From contig JAEZMT010000159.1 of assembly GCA_023442085.1 (NCBI GenBank), forward strand, positions 1 to 17,805: a DNA stretch of 17,805 nucleotides. Reading direction: 5' to 3'. The notes beneath the pieces are model-generated. The model ran no database searches, had not been told where the DNA came from, and saw only the letters and a program-made list of their open reading frames with translations. Of the stretch, positions 5,801-14,850 are shown piece by piece. The position numbers and the translations under genes are program-made. This DNA is from Pseudomonadota bacterium (GTDB lineage Bacteria > Pseudomonadota > Alphaproteobacteria > Rhizobiales > Xanthobacteraceae). The first letter of the stretch is position 1, and each line of letters begins with the position of its first letter.

Positions 5801-8314
5801 TCAGCCCGCGCGCCGCGCGGCGAGCCACGAGCCGATGTCCGCGGCTTCGATCGGGCGGGCGAACAGGAAGCCTTGGGCCGCGTGGCACCCGAGGAATCGC
5901 AGCAGGTCGGCCTGCGCCTGGGTCTCCACGCCCTCCGCCACCACCGTCATGCCGAGGCTGTGGCCGATGCGGATCACCGCCGTCGCCAATGCCTGGGCGT
6001 TCTGGTCCTGCTCAAGGGAGAGCATGAAGGAGCGGTCGATCTTCAGCTCCGCGATGGGCAGGCGCGAGAGGGCGCTGAGGCTGGAATAGCCGGTGCCGAA
6101 ATCGTCCATGGCAATGCGCACGCCGAGCGCCTCGATGGCCCGCGCCGTGGCGAAGGAGTTCGGGTGCTGGTCCATCATCACCCGCTCGGTGATCTCGACC
6201 CTCAGGTCCGACGGCTTGAGGCTGTATTCGCGCAGCGCGCCCGAGATGAAGCCAACGATATCGCCGCTGCGGAAGCTGAGCGGGGAGAGGTTGACCGAGA
6301 TGTGCGGCACCTCCACCCCTTCCTCGCGCCAGGCGGCGATGCGCTGGCAGGCCGCCTCCACCGCCCATTCGTCGATGCTTTCGATGAGGCCATATTCCTC
6401 GGCGAGGGGAATGAAGCGGGTGGCGGGGACATCGCCGTGGATCGGATCGGTCCAGCGGGCGAGCGCCTCCACGCCATGAAGCGCGCCAGACGCGAGCAGC
6501 ACCTGTGGCTGGTAGACAAGGCGCAGGGCGCGGTTCTGGATGGCTTCGCGCAGCGCCACCGAGAGTACCAGCCGATCCAGCACCCGCCGGTTCAACTCCT
6601 CGGTGAAGAAGTGGAACTTGCCGCGCCCCTTGCGCTTCGCCTCGTGCAGGGCCGTATCGGCGTGCTTCAGAAGGGTTTCCGCATCCGCGCCATGCTCGGG
6701 ATAGAGCGCGATGCCGACCGAGGCGGACATGGTGAGGTGCAGGGCCTGGGCGCTGATAGGCGCCGCCACATATTCCAGCAGCCGGCGGGCGATGCGCGCT
6801 GCTTCTTCCGCGGCGCAGTCGTGGACCGTGATAAGGAATTCGTCACCGCCGGTGCGTCCCACCACATCGCCGGTGCGAAGCTGCGCCTTCAGCCGCCGCG
6901 CGACCTCCACCAGAAGCTGGTCGCCGGTGGAGTGGCCGAGCGTATCGTTCACATCCTTGAAGTGGTCGATGTCCAGGTAGAGCACCGCGACCGGCTGCTC
7001 CAGCGCGCGCGCCTCGGTCAGCAGTTCCTCGAGCACCGCGTGCAACTGGCGGCGGTTGGCGAGGCCGGTGAGCGAATCCACGTTCGCCAGCATCTCGATG
7101 CGCTTTTTGGCCTCGAACCGTTCCATGGCCAGAGCGCAGAGATCGGAACAAGACGAGACCACATTCTCCAGCCACGGCGTCGGGCCACGGCCATTCGGGA
7201 AATAGAAGGCGAAGGTCGCTGCCACCTTGCCGTCGCGCAGCTTCACGGGGACTGACCAGCAGCCGGTGATGCCCGGCGGTATGGGCAGGTCGCGGTGATC
7301 CTCCCACAGGGGGCTGCTGGCGATATCTTCCACCAGCACCGGGGTGCCCCGGAAGGCGGCCGTGCCGCAGCTGCCGGCCCGCGGACCCACGGCGATACCC
7401 TCCAACGCGGCGGCAAACTCAGCCGGAAGGCTGGGCGCGGCCAGCACCGTCAGCCGGTCGTCCGGGGTAATGCCCATGATGGTGCAGAGCACTTCCGGCG
7501 CGAGAAGGTGCACCTGCCGGCACAGGACGTCCATGATGTCGGCCATGGGCGCATCGGCGGCAAGCGCGCTGAGCACCTGACGCTGAAGGTCCTCGACCAG
7601 CCTGGTATGGGTGATGTCGGCGACGACGACGACGAGCTGTTCCAGCTCCCCGGATTGGCGGTCCACGACCGGCGTGACGTTGGCCGACACCCAGACCTCC
7701 ATTCCCGATTTTCCCTTCAGGGGAACATCCTCCGAAAGGGCGACGCGCCGGTCCAAGGCGTCCTGGACGTGTTCCGCGAAACCCGCGTTCTCGAGCCGTC
7801 CGCAGAACAGCTCGGCGAGCGTAAGGCCCGCAGGGCCATCCGACCCTGCATCAAGCATGTCATGGAATGCCGGGTTACCGTAGATCACCTTGCCGTATGC
7901 GTCGGCGACGATCACGCCACGATCGGTCTTTTCGGCAACGGCGGTGAGCGCGGCGAGGCTCTTGTTGTGCGCCGCCCCTTTCGGCATCGGACGCACGAGG
8001 GCGATGTAGCAGGTCTCGCGCTTGTGCTGCGCGCGGGTGACAGAGACGATGCCCTCGAAGCTTGAGCCGTCATCGCGGATGATGTCGAGGGCAAGCTCCA
8101 CGGCCGGAACCGCGTCTTTTCCGCGCGAGGACGCATGCGCGCCCGGGATCAACTCGCCCACGTCGCGGCCGATGGCCTCGTCCTGACTCAATCCCCACAG
8201 GCGCTCGGCGGCCGTGTTGATGAAGGTTACGAGGTTGTCCTGATCGAAGAACACAACGGCCTCGCGGCCGAGGGCGCGGGCAGCTGCTGGGCGATCCGCC
8301 ATTTTCCCGTCCAT
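5801..8314 (-). CDS. PAS-PAS-GAF-GGDEF-EAL cyclic-di-GMP turnover protein
   Basis: 837 residues, cytoplasmic, no membrane segments. Two PAS-like domains (about 10-110 and 118-240), a GAF domain (about 250-400, with 'GSCGTAAFRGTPVLVEDIASSPLW'), a GGDEF domain (about 405-570) and an EAL domain (about 585-830). The cyclase motif is intact (GGDEF 489-493) and is preceded at the canonical five-residue distance by an inhibitory-site RxxD (R480-T-G-D483). The phosphodiesterase motifs are also intact: EAL 616-618, N675, E707, DDFGTG 737-742, K758, E794. It could therefore both make and break c-di-GMP, with PAS/GAF signals choosing. The layout resembles DosP-like sensors, but the ligand is not readable from sequence. 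The ATG at 8314 follows GGGAG. It sits between mrcA and prfB, which are usually adjacent in relatives, so it is probably an insertion there. Confidence 0.95.
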   Translation of the reverse strand: MDGKMADRPAAARALGREAVVFFDQDNLVTFINTAAERLWGLSQDEAIGRDVGELIPGAHASSRGKDAVPAVELALDIIRDDGSSFEGIVSVTRAQHKRETCYIALVRPMPKGAAHNKSLAALTAVAEKTDRGVIVADAYGKVIYGNPAFHDMLDAGSDGPAGLTLAELFCGRLENAGFAEHVQDALDRRVALSEDVPLKGKSGMEVWVSANVTPVVDRQSGELEQLVVVVADITHTRLVEDLQRQVLSALAADAPMADIMDVLCRQVHLLAPEVLCTIMGITPDDRLTVLAAPSLPAEFAAALEGIAVGPRAGSCGTAAFRGTPVLVEDIASSPLWEDHRDLPIPPGITGCWSVPVKLRDGKVAATFAFYFPNGRGPTPWLENVVSSCSDLCALAMERFEAKKRIEMLANVDSLTGLANRRQLHAVLEELLTEARALEQPVAVLYLDIDHFKDVNDTLGHSTGDQLLVEVARRLKAQLRTGDVVGRTGGDEFLITVHDCAAEEAARIARRLLEYVAAPISAQALHLTMSASVGIALYPEHGADAETLLKHADTALHEAKRKGRGKFHFFTEELNRRVLDRLVLSVALREAIQNRALRLVYQPQVLLASGALHGVEALARWTDPIHGDVPATRFIPLAEEYGLIESIDEWAVEAACQRIAAWREEGVEVPHISVNLSPLSFRSGDIVGFISGALREYSLKPSDLRVEITERVMMDQHPNSFATARAIEALGVRIAMDDFGTGYSSLSALSRLPIAELKIDRSFMLSLEQDQNAQALATAVIRIGHSLGMTVVAEGVETQAQADLLRFLGCHAAQGFLFARPIEAADIGSWLAARRAG

Positions 8315-8667
8315 GGCTGAAACTCCCGGCTGGCTTGCCCCGGCGTCAAGAGGACGCCACCAAGCTGACCACCCCCAAAAATTTCAGCTTACCCAGTGGC
8401 ATGCTCTAATAGCTTACCTATCTCTGGCGGCTTGTACAGGAACGGTACGAGAATGAGGTTAATCTGCGTCAAAATCCGGGCCTGCCGGCGCGCCTTGTCA
8501 CGCATCAATCGTGCGTGAACGCCCGTCCGCAATCCGCGCTGACGCTGCCATGATGGGCTGAATAACGTCTCTCGTGCAGGCCTGCTGCATACTGACGCAC
8601 GGCTTGGCTTAAGTATAAAGGTTTCAGGGGCACGCGATGCGATCGGTGCCGCCCCAGGGGAGCGGCC
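8315..8667 (-). promoter_or_regulatory. 353-base leader region of the c-di-GMP gene
   Basis: No gene is seen here. It holds three near-identical 8-mers on the + strand (agctgacc 8363-8370; agcttacc 8386-8393 and 8411-8418) at 23- and 25-base spacing. It also has an imperfect inverted repeat (8431-8437 with 8445-8451, 7-base spacer), a 7-bp hairpin (8498-8504 with 8512-8518), and a 6-bp hairpin (8342-8347 with 8353-8358) 28 bases ahead of the start codon. A TATACT box on the minus strand lies at 8612-8617, without a good -35. These suggest an own, regulated promoter for the GGDEF-EAL gene, but none is proven. Confidence 0.35.
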
Positions 8668-8681
8668 TCAGTAGAGGCCGC
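8662..8681 (-). terminator. Hairpin overlapping the mrcA stop codon
   Basis: Perfect 8-bp GC stem (8662-8669 with 8674-8681) around the AGTA loop, overlapping the TGA of mrcA at 8668-8670. No U-tract follows on the minus strand. It may limit readthrough or protect the mrcA mRNA 3' end. Confidence 0.35.
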
Positions 8682-11091
8682 CCGTGCCGCTCCTGGCCAC
8701 CGGGGTGACCGGCTCAGGATTGGTGCCGTCCGTGCCCGCATAACCGGCCACCGAATAACCGTCCGGCGGCGCTGTGCCCGGCTTGAAGCCCTCGAGGATG
8801 GCGTTGCCGTCACCCGCGCTGGTGCGCTGGCCGCTCTTGCGATCGATGCGGACCAGCTTGATTCCGGCCGGCACGCGGAAGGGGATGGCCGGGCGGTCGG
8901 CGATGGCGACCTTCATGAAATCGCGCACGATGGGCGCGGAGACAAGACCGCCGGTCGAACCCTTGCCCATGGGCTTGGGCTTGTCGTAGCCGAGATAGAC
9001 GCCGACCACGATTTCCGGCGTGAAGCCGATGAACCAGGCGTCCTTCTCGTCATTGGTCGTGCCGGTCTTGCCCGCGACGGGCTTGCCCAGTTCCTTGAGC
9101 GCCGTGCCCGTTCCGCGCTGCACCACGCCCTCCATCATGGAGGTGATCTGATAGGCAGTCATCGGGTCGAGCACCACGGGCCGCCGGTCGATCAAAGACG
9201 GCTCGGGCTGGTTCTCCCAGGACGTCGCCTCGCAGCCGCGGCATTCGCGCTCGTCGTGGCGGTAGATGGTGTGGCCGTAGCGGTCCTGGATGCGGTCGAT
9301 GAGCGAGGGGGTCACCTTGCGCCCGCCATTGGCCATCATGGCATAGGCGCCGGTCATGCGCATGAGTGTGGTTTCGCCCGAGCCCAGTGCCATGGCGAGG
9401 TAGGGGGGCATGTCGTCATAGATGCCGAAGCGCTTGGCATATTCGGCGATGATCGGCATGCCCACGTCGTTGGCGAGGCGCACCGTCATGACGTTGCGCG
9501 ACTGTTCCAGGCCGAAGCGCAGGGTCTGCGGGCCATAATACTTCTTGGAGTAGTTCTCCGGCCGCCAGGTGTCCTGACCCTGCTGCTCCAGCTCGAACGG
9601 CGCGTCGATGACGATGGTCGACGGCGTGTAGCCATTGTCGAGGGCGGCTGAATAGACGAGGGGCTTGAACGACGAGCCGGGCTGCCGCATGGCCTGCGTG
9701 GCGCGGTTGAACTGGCTTTCGTCGTAGGAGAAGCCGCCGGAGAGGGCGAGCACGCGGCCGGTGGTGGGCTCCATCACGACCATGGCGCCCTCGACGCCGG
9801 GCGGCTGGCGCAGGCGCCACTGGCCGCCGGCACCGCCGAGCGGCTCCACATAAACCACGTCACCCGGCTTCAGCACCTGGCTGATCGGCTTGCGGGTCCA
9901 CTTCGCACCCTCGGCCGGGATCAGGCCCACCTCACGCTCGATGGAGCGCTGGCCGGACTTGGTGCGCTGCGGCTGCAGGCCGATGCGGGCATTGTCCTTG
10001 CTCACGTCGAGGACAATCGCGAGGCGCCAGGGAATGTCGGTCCATTCCTTCACCTCGCCCACCTTCACGCCCCAGTCGTCGCCGGGCAGCAGATCGATGT
10101 GGGTGACGGGCTTGCGCCAGCCGCGCTCCTCGTCGTATCGCACCAGACCGTCGGTGAGGGTCTTCTTGGCCAGCACCTGCAGCTTGGGGTCGAGCGGGGT
10201 ACGGACCGAGAGGCCGCCTTCGTACAGCTTGCGCTCGCCGTAGCGCTCATAGATCTGCCGGCGCACCTCTTCCGCGTAATACTCGGCGGCGAAGATCTGC
10301 GCGCCGGTGGCGCGGGGGGTCACGTCCAGCGGAGACTTCTTGGCCGCCTCGCCCTCTTGTGCGGAGACGAAGCCGTTTTCGACCATGCGGTCGATGACCC
10401 AGTTGCGGCGATCGGTGGCCCGGTTGCGCTCGCGGAAGGGGTTGTAGTTGGACGGCGCCTTCGGCAGGGCGGCGAGATAGGCGGCCTCCTGCACATTCAG
10501 CTCGTCCACCGACTTGTCGAAATAGACCAGCGCCGCCGCGGCGATGCCGTAGGCGCCCATGCCGAGATAGATCTCGTTGAGATACAGTTCGAGGATGCGG
10601 TCCTTGGAATAGGCGCGCTCGATGCGCAGGGCGAGCAGGGCTTCCTTGATCTTGCGGTCAAGGCTGCGCTCGTTGGTGAGCAGGAAGTTCTTCGCCACCT
10701 GCTGAGTGATGGTGGAGGCACCCTGGGCGCGGACGTTCTTGCCGTAGTTCTGGGCGAGGTTGAGCGCGGCGCGGAAGATGCCCGTGGGGTCGATGCCGCC
10801 GTGCTCGTAAAAATTCTTGTCCTCGGCCGACAGGAACGCCTCGATCACGGAGCGCGGCACGGACTGAATGGGGATGTAGAGGCGCCGCTGCTTGGCGTAC
10901 TCGGCCACCAGCGCGCCGTCCGCCGCGTGGACACGGGTCATCACCGGCGGCTCGTAATTCTGCAGCTGGGAGTAGTCAGGCAGGTCCTGGGAATATTTCC
11001 AGACCAGATAGGTCGCGCCAGCCGCGCCCGCCAGCAGAACCAGCGTCGCGAGCGCGAACAGGAAACCCAGGAACCTCAAAATCACCCGCAT
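8668..11091 (-). CDS. mrcA: Penicillin-binding protein 1A (bifunctional transglycosylase/transpeptidase)
   Basis: 807 residues; polymerises and cross-links peptidoglycan in the periplasm, anchored by one N-terminal membrane segment (about 4-29). The GT51 glycosyltransferase domain shows 'AEDKNFYEHGG' (catalytic E90), 'GASTITQQVAKN', 'RKIKEALLALRIE' and 'ILELYLNEIYLG'. A middle region (about 295-430) fits the OB-like domain of PBP1A. The transpeptidase has SSFK (nucleophile S473, K476), SRN at 531-533 and KTGT at 675-678. A CxxC pair (C617, C620) sits in a loop of the transpeptidase domain. The start at 11091 is preferred over the ATG at 11145 because GGAGGA lies about 9 bases upstream and the membrane segment then begins at the usual place. 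No break is seen. Confidence 0.97.
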   Translation of the reverse strand: MRVILRFLGFLFALATLVLLAGAAGATYLVWKYSQDLPDYSQLQNYEPPVMTRVHAADGALVAEYAKQRRLYIPIQSVPRSVIEAFLSAEDKNFYEHGGIDPTGIFRAALNLAQNYGKNVRAQGASTITQQVAKNFLLTNERSLDRKIKEALLALRIERAYSKDRILELYLNEIYLGMGAYGIAAAALVYFDKSVDELNVQEAAYLAALPKAPSNYNPFRERNRATDRRNWVIDRMVENGFVSAQEGEAAKKSPLDVTPRATGAQIFAAEYYAEEVRRQIYERYGERKLYEGGLSVRTPLDPKLQVLAKKTLTDGLVRYDEERGWRKPVTHIDLLPGDDWGVKVGEVKEWTDIPWRLAIVLDVSKDNARIGLQPQRTKSGQRSIEREVGLIPAEGAKWTRKPISQVLKPGDVVYVEPLGGAGGQWRLRQPPGVEGAMVVMEPTTGRVLALSGGFSYDESQFNRATQAMRQPGSSFKPLVYSAALDNGYTPSTIVIDAPFELEQQGQDTWRPENYSKKYYGPQTLRFGLEQSRNVMTVRLANDVGMPIIAEYAKRFGIYDDMPPYLAMALGSGETTLMRMTGAYAMMANGGRKVTPSLIDRIQDRYGHTIYRHDERECRGCEATSWENQPEPSLIDRRPVVLDPMTAYQITSMMEGVVQRGTGTALKELGKPVAGKTGTTNDEKDAWFIGFTPEIVVGVYLGYDKPKPMGKGSTGGLVSAPIVRDFMKVAIADRPAIPFRVPAGIKLVRIDRKSGQRTSAGDGNAILEGFKPGTAPPDGYSVAGYAGTDGTNPEPVTPVARSGTGGLY

Positions 11092-11535
11092 CTCGCAGCT
11101 TCCTCCCGCCGCAACCCGAGGGATGCCCGACGCCCCGCGCCTCACTGGCGCAGTCGATGCCGGATGTCACCGCCTTCGGGCTGCCTTGGCGCAGCCTGCC
11201 CAAACCCGACCTGAACCTCACCCTTGCCATAGCCCGCCTTGGCCCGGATGCGAAGCAGCTAGATTGAGGAACCGGCTGCCTCAAGGCAACCGTTCCCGAC
11301 AGCCCTGCATCGGCCTCGACGTTGAGCCCTGTCCGGAACCCGCATTCGCTCTGGCACCTGCGCGTCCCAGGGGGGACTCACAGGTGCACCGCTATGCGGG
11401 CGAAACGTGGCCTCTTCGCGACGGACGGGGAGCTTTAAGCGGACTTGCGTCTGGCGGGCATCCGAAATGAAAAGGGCCGCTCGAGGCGGCCCTTTCACAA
11501 TCAGGAGACGTTCAGCGCATTGCGTCCGGATGGCG
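11092..11535. other. Intergenic region between rne and mrcA
   Basis: 444 bases. Open frames here have no family resemblance and unnatural composition, so I see no gene. It contains the mrcA ribosome-binding site (GGAGGA on the minus strand near 11100), the rne terminator near 11471-11495, and presumably the mrcA promoter, which I could not place with confidence. Confidence 0.6.
11465..11495 (-). terminator. Intrinsic terminator of rne
   Basis: Perfect 10-bp stem (11471-11480 with 11486-11495), 5-base loop. On the minus strand it continues into TTTTCATTTC. It lies 40 bases after the rne stop at 11536, so rne and mrcA are likely separate transcripts. Confidence 0.85.
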
Positions 11536-14500
11536 TCAGCCACCGAACAGCTTGCGCTGCCACCAGCCCGAGCGGGGCTTGGCGGGCGGCTCGCTGGATT
11601 CGGTAGGCGCGGCGGGTGCTTCCGGCGCGGGGACGGCCTCTGCAGCAGCGGGGGCAGCCTCGGGCTCGGGCGCAGGAGAGGCCTCCGCAACAGCAGCGGG
11701 TTCCGCCGGCTCGGCCGGCGTTTCCGCGACAGGGGCGGCGACGCCGCCGTCCGGCAGGATGATCGGAGCCTTTTCGCGCACGGTAGAGCGCCGGCGCCGA
11801 CGGGCGGCCTCGGGGCTTTCCGTCTCGGCGATCGGCTCGGGCGCGGCCACAGCGACAGGCGCTGCGGCGGCCTCGGCCTTGGGCTCCGAAGGGATCTCGG
11901 CGAAGGCGGGGGTGGCGTCGGTCGGCTCGGCCTCGGTTGCGGCGGAAGCTTCAGCCGCAGCGGGCTGATCCTCGTCGCTCTCCTCGGAGCCTTCGGCATC
12001 GCCGTCCGCGCTCAGCGGCGCCTCGTCGTCCCGCTCCCGGCGATTGCGACGGCCACCGCGGCGACCCCGGCGACGGCGGCGGCGGTCGCCGTTCTCGTCG
12101 TCACCGCGCTCGCCATCGGCGCGCTCATCCTCACCGCGCTCCTCGTCGTCGCGCTCGTCGTCGTCGCGGGCGTTCTCATCACGCGGCCCATCGGCGGTGC
12201 CGTCCTGGGCTTCGGCGGCATCGGCGGAGGCGTCATCCTCCTCCTCGCCCTCGGAACCTTCGGCCCCCTCGCGACCTTCCTCGCGCTCACCCCGCCGGCG
12301 GCGGCGCCGGCGACGACGCTTGCGGCCGGCATCGTCGGATCGTTCGCCATTGCCTTCGGAAGCCTCGACCTCGGTCTCGGTCTCGGCTTCCTCGACGATC
12401 TCCTCCTCATCCTCCTCGATGAAGTCCTCGTCGGGCAGGATGGAATCAGGCTGCACCACCGTGCTCGGCCGCGGCGCGGCGGGAGCGGGGGCGGCGAGAT
12501 CGCCCTTCTCGATGATGAAGGGCTGGTGGCCTGTCACGCTCTCGTCCGCCGCGACGGAGAGGGTCACGCTGAAGCGCTCTTCCAGTTCGCGCAGATGGGC
12601 GCGCTTCTGGTTGAGCACATAGAGCGCCACCTCGGTGCGGGTGCGGGCAATGAGATTGTGCGTCTGCGAGCGCAGCAGCTGCTCCTCCATTGCGCGCAGC
12701 AGCTGGAGCGAGACGGAGGCCGCCGAGCGCACGTGCCCGGTGCCGCCGCAGTGCGGGCACACCTCGATGGAGCTTTCCAGCACGCCGGTGCGGATACGCT
12801 GGCGCGACATTTCAAGGAGGCCGAAATGCGAGATGCGGCCGATCTGGATGCGGGCGCGGTCGTTCTTGAGGCAATCCTTGAGCTTGCGCTCCACCGCCCG
12901 GTTGTTGCGCTTCTCCTCCATGTCGATGAAATCGATCACGATGAGGCCGGCGAGATCGCGCAGGCGCAACTGGCGGGCGATTTCCTCGGACGCTTCGAGG
13001 TTCGTCTTGAGGGCGGTGTCCTCGATATGGTGCTCGCGGGTCGCCCGGCCCGAGTTCACGTCGATGGAGACGAGCGCCTCGGTGGGGTTGATGACCACGT
13101 AGCCGCCGCTCTTGAGCTGCACCACGGGCGAGAACATGGCGTCCAGCTGCTGCTCCACGCCGTAGCGGGCGAAGATGGGCTGGGGCTCGCGATAGGGCAG
13201 CACCGACTTCGCGTGGCTCGGCATGAGCATGCGCATGAAGTCGCGCGCCTCGCGGAAGCCCTCCTCGCCGGCGACGTGGATGTCGTCGATGTCCTTGTTG
13301 TAGAGGTCGCGGATCGCGCGCTTGATGAGCGAGCCTTCCTCATAGACGAGGCTCGGCGCGGTGGAGGAGAGCGTCATCTCCCGCACCGTCTCCCACAGCC
13401 GCAGGAGATATTCGAAGTCGCGCTTGATCTCGGTCTTGGTGCGGTTGGCGCCTGCGGTGCGCAGGATGATGCCCATCCCTTCCGGCACCTCCAGGTCCTG
13501 CACTACTTCCTTCAGCCGCTTGCGGTCGACCGCATTGGTGATCTTGCGGGAGATGCCGCCGCCACGGGCGGTGTTGGGCATCAGAACCGAATAGCGGCCG
13601 GCGAGGGAGAGGTAGGTGGTGAGGGCGGCGCCCTTGTTGCCGCGCTCTTCCTTGACCACCTGCACCAGCATCACCTGACGGCGGCGGATGACTTCCTGGA
13701 TCTTGTAGCTGCGGGCGCGGCGCTGCGGCGCGCGCTCCGGCACCTCCTCGAGGGCGTCGTCGTCGGCGCCGAGGTGCTCGATTTCCTCTTCCTCGTCGAT
13801 CTGGTCGACATCGCTGTCGTCCTCGTCGTCGTCCTCGTCCTTGTCGCGCTTGCGGTCGTTCCGGCGGCCGCGATGGCGGCGGGAACGCTGCCCGTCTTCA
13901 TAGCGCGTCTCGCGGGCGGACACCTCCTCGGGCGCCTTGTCTTCCGAGGTCTCCTCAGAGCCCTCGTCGTCCTCGTCCCGATCCGCGAGGTCGCGCCCGT
14001 TTTCGTCGTGGGCGTCCTCGTCGTGCTCGGCGTCGTCCTCTTCCTCGTCGTCCTCACCGGCCTCCGTCTCGGCGGCCTCCTCATCGCCGGCCGGCGAAGC
14101 GGGCGCCTCGTCGCGCACGACGGCGCCGCCCTCGAGGATCGGCGTCGAAACGCTCTCGCCCTCGGCGGCCTCTCGGCGGCGCGCAGCCTCTTCCTCGTCC
14201 GGCGCCTGTTCCTGCGGAGCGGGCAGGGGGGTGCCGAGGGGCGCGTCTATGGCAGCCTCGACCACCGCGGCAGCTGCTTCCGCAGCCTCGGCGGGGGCGA
14301 CCAGCGCGCTCATCGGCTCGGCCTGATGCTCGGACGGAACTGGCGCGGACTCGGAAGGAGCCTCGGAACCAAACTCGGCGACAGACGCGGTGGCGGTGTC
14401 GTCGGCGGGCTCGGCCGGTTCAGTGGTCTCGCCGGCCTCGAATGCGACAGTCTCCACCGTCTCGGCGGTGGCGCTGATGCTCTGGTCCGGCTGGGACCGC

Positions 14501-14850
14501 TTGGCGCGGCTACGCTCGCGGCGGCGCTCCTTGAGGTCGGCCTCGTCCTCGGCGAGACGCGCGGCGCGCTCCTCCTCCTCGATCAGGGCAAGGCGGTCGG
14601 CGACCGGGATCTGGTAATAATCGGGGTGGATCTCGCTGAAGGCGAGGAAGCCGTGGCGGTTGCCGCCGTACTCGATGAAGGCCGCCTGGAGAGACGGCTC
14701 AACGCGCGTCACCTTGGCGAGATAGATGTTGCCCCGCAACTGCTTGCGGGATGCGGACTCATAGTCGAACTCTTCGACCCGGTTCCCGCGCACGACCACG
14801 ACCCGGGTCTCCTCCGGGTGGGTCGCATCGATGAGCATCTTGTTGGCCAT
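11536..14850 (-). CDS. rne: Ribonuclease E
   Basis: 1104 residues; the endonuclease that starts mRNA decay and processes rRNA/tRNA, and scaffold of the RNA degradosome. The catalytic half resembles E. coli RNase E with a constant offset of 294: metal-binding D597 (in SIDVNSGR) and D640 (in VIDFIDM), and zinc-link cysteines C698/C701 (CPHCGGTG). The offset comes from a very acidic, low-complexity insertion inside the S1 RNA-binding domain (about residues 85-375), a known trait of alphaproteobacterial RNase E. The C-terminal third is disordered, with arginine blocks (844-853, 923-940) that should bind RNA. It ends in 'SGWWQRKLFGG', where the GWW motif matches the PNPase-docking motif known from Caulobacter. 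The start ATG at 14850 follows GAAGAGAG. Divergent from amiC. Confidence 0.97.
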   Translation of the reverse strand: MANKMLIDATHPEETRVVVVRGNRVEEFDYESASRKQLRGNIYLAKVTRVEPSLQAAFIEYGGNRHGFLAFSEIHPDYYQIPVADRLALIEEEERAARLAEDEADLKERRRERSRAKRSQPDQSISATAETVETVAFEAGETTEPAEPADDTATASVAEFGSEAPSESAPVPSEHQAEPMSALVAPAEAAEAAAAVVEAAIDAPLGTPLPAPQEQAPDEEEAARRREAAEGESVSTPILEGGAVVRDEAPASPAGDEEAAETEAGEDDEEEDDAEHDEDAHDENGRDLADRDEDDEGSEETSEDKAPEEVSARETRYEDGQRSRRHRGRRNDRKRDKDEDDDEDDSDVDQIDEEEEIEHLGADDDALEEVPERAPQRRARSYKIQEVIRRRQVMLVQVVKEERGNKGAALTTYLSLAGRYSVLMPNTARGGGISRKITNAVDRKRLKEVVQDLEVPEGMGIILRTAGANRTKTEIKRDFEYLLRLWETVREMTLSSTAPSLVYEEGSLIKRAIRDLYNKDIDDIHVAGEEGFREARDFMRMLMPSHAKSVLPYREPQPIFARYGVEQQLDAMFSPVVQLKSGGYVVINPTEALVSIDVNSGRATREHHIEDTALKTNLEASEEIARQLRLRDLAGLIVIDFIDMEEKRNNRAVERKLKDCLKNDRARIQIGRISHFGLLEMSRQRIRTGVLESSIEVCPHCGGTGHVRSAASVSLQLLRAMEEQLLRSQTHNLIARTRTEVALYVLNQKRAHLRELEERFSVTLSVAADESVTGHQPFIIEKGDLAAPAPAAPRPSTVVQPDSILPDEDFIEEDEEEIVEEAETETEVEASEGNGERSDDAGRKRRRRRRRRRGEREEGREGAEGSEGEEEDDASADAAEAQDGTADGPRDENARDDDERDDEERGEDERADGERGDDENGDRRRRRRGRRGGRRNRRERDDEAPLSADGDAEGSEESDEDQPAAAEASAATEAEPTDATPAFAEIPSEPKAEAAAAPVAVAAPEPIAETESPEAARRRRRSTVREKAPIILPDGGVAAPVAETPAEPAEPAAVAEASPAPEPEAAPAAAEAVPAPEAPAAPTESSEPPAKPRSGWWQRKLFGG

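Noticed and set aside
3921..7255. Long + strand open frames antisense to the Rieske gene, prfB and the GGDEF-EAL gene
   Set aside because: All overlap genes with clear motifs on the minus strand and show no family resemblance.
11123..11470. 115-codon + strand frame upstream of mrcA
   Set aside because: Pro/Arg/Ala-rich translation without family resemblance; it crosses the mrcA promoter region and abuts the rne terminator.
12030..12320. Apparent tandem repeats (cgtcgtc-type) inside rne
   Set aside because: They encode the Arg/Glu/Asp-rich low-complexity tail of RNase E and follow from codon bias; no separate repeat element is needed.
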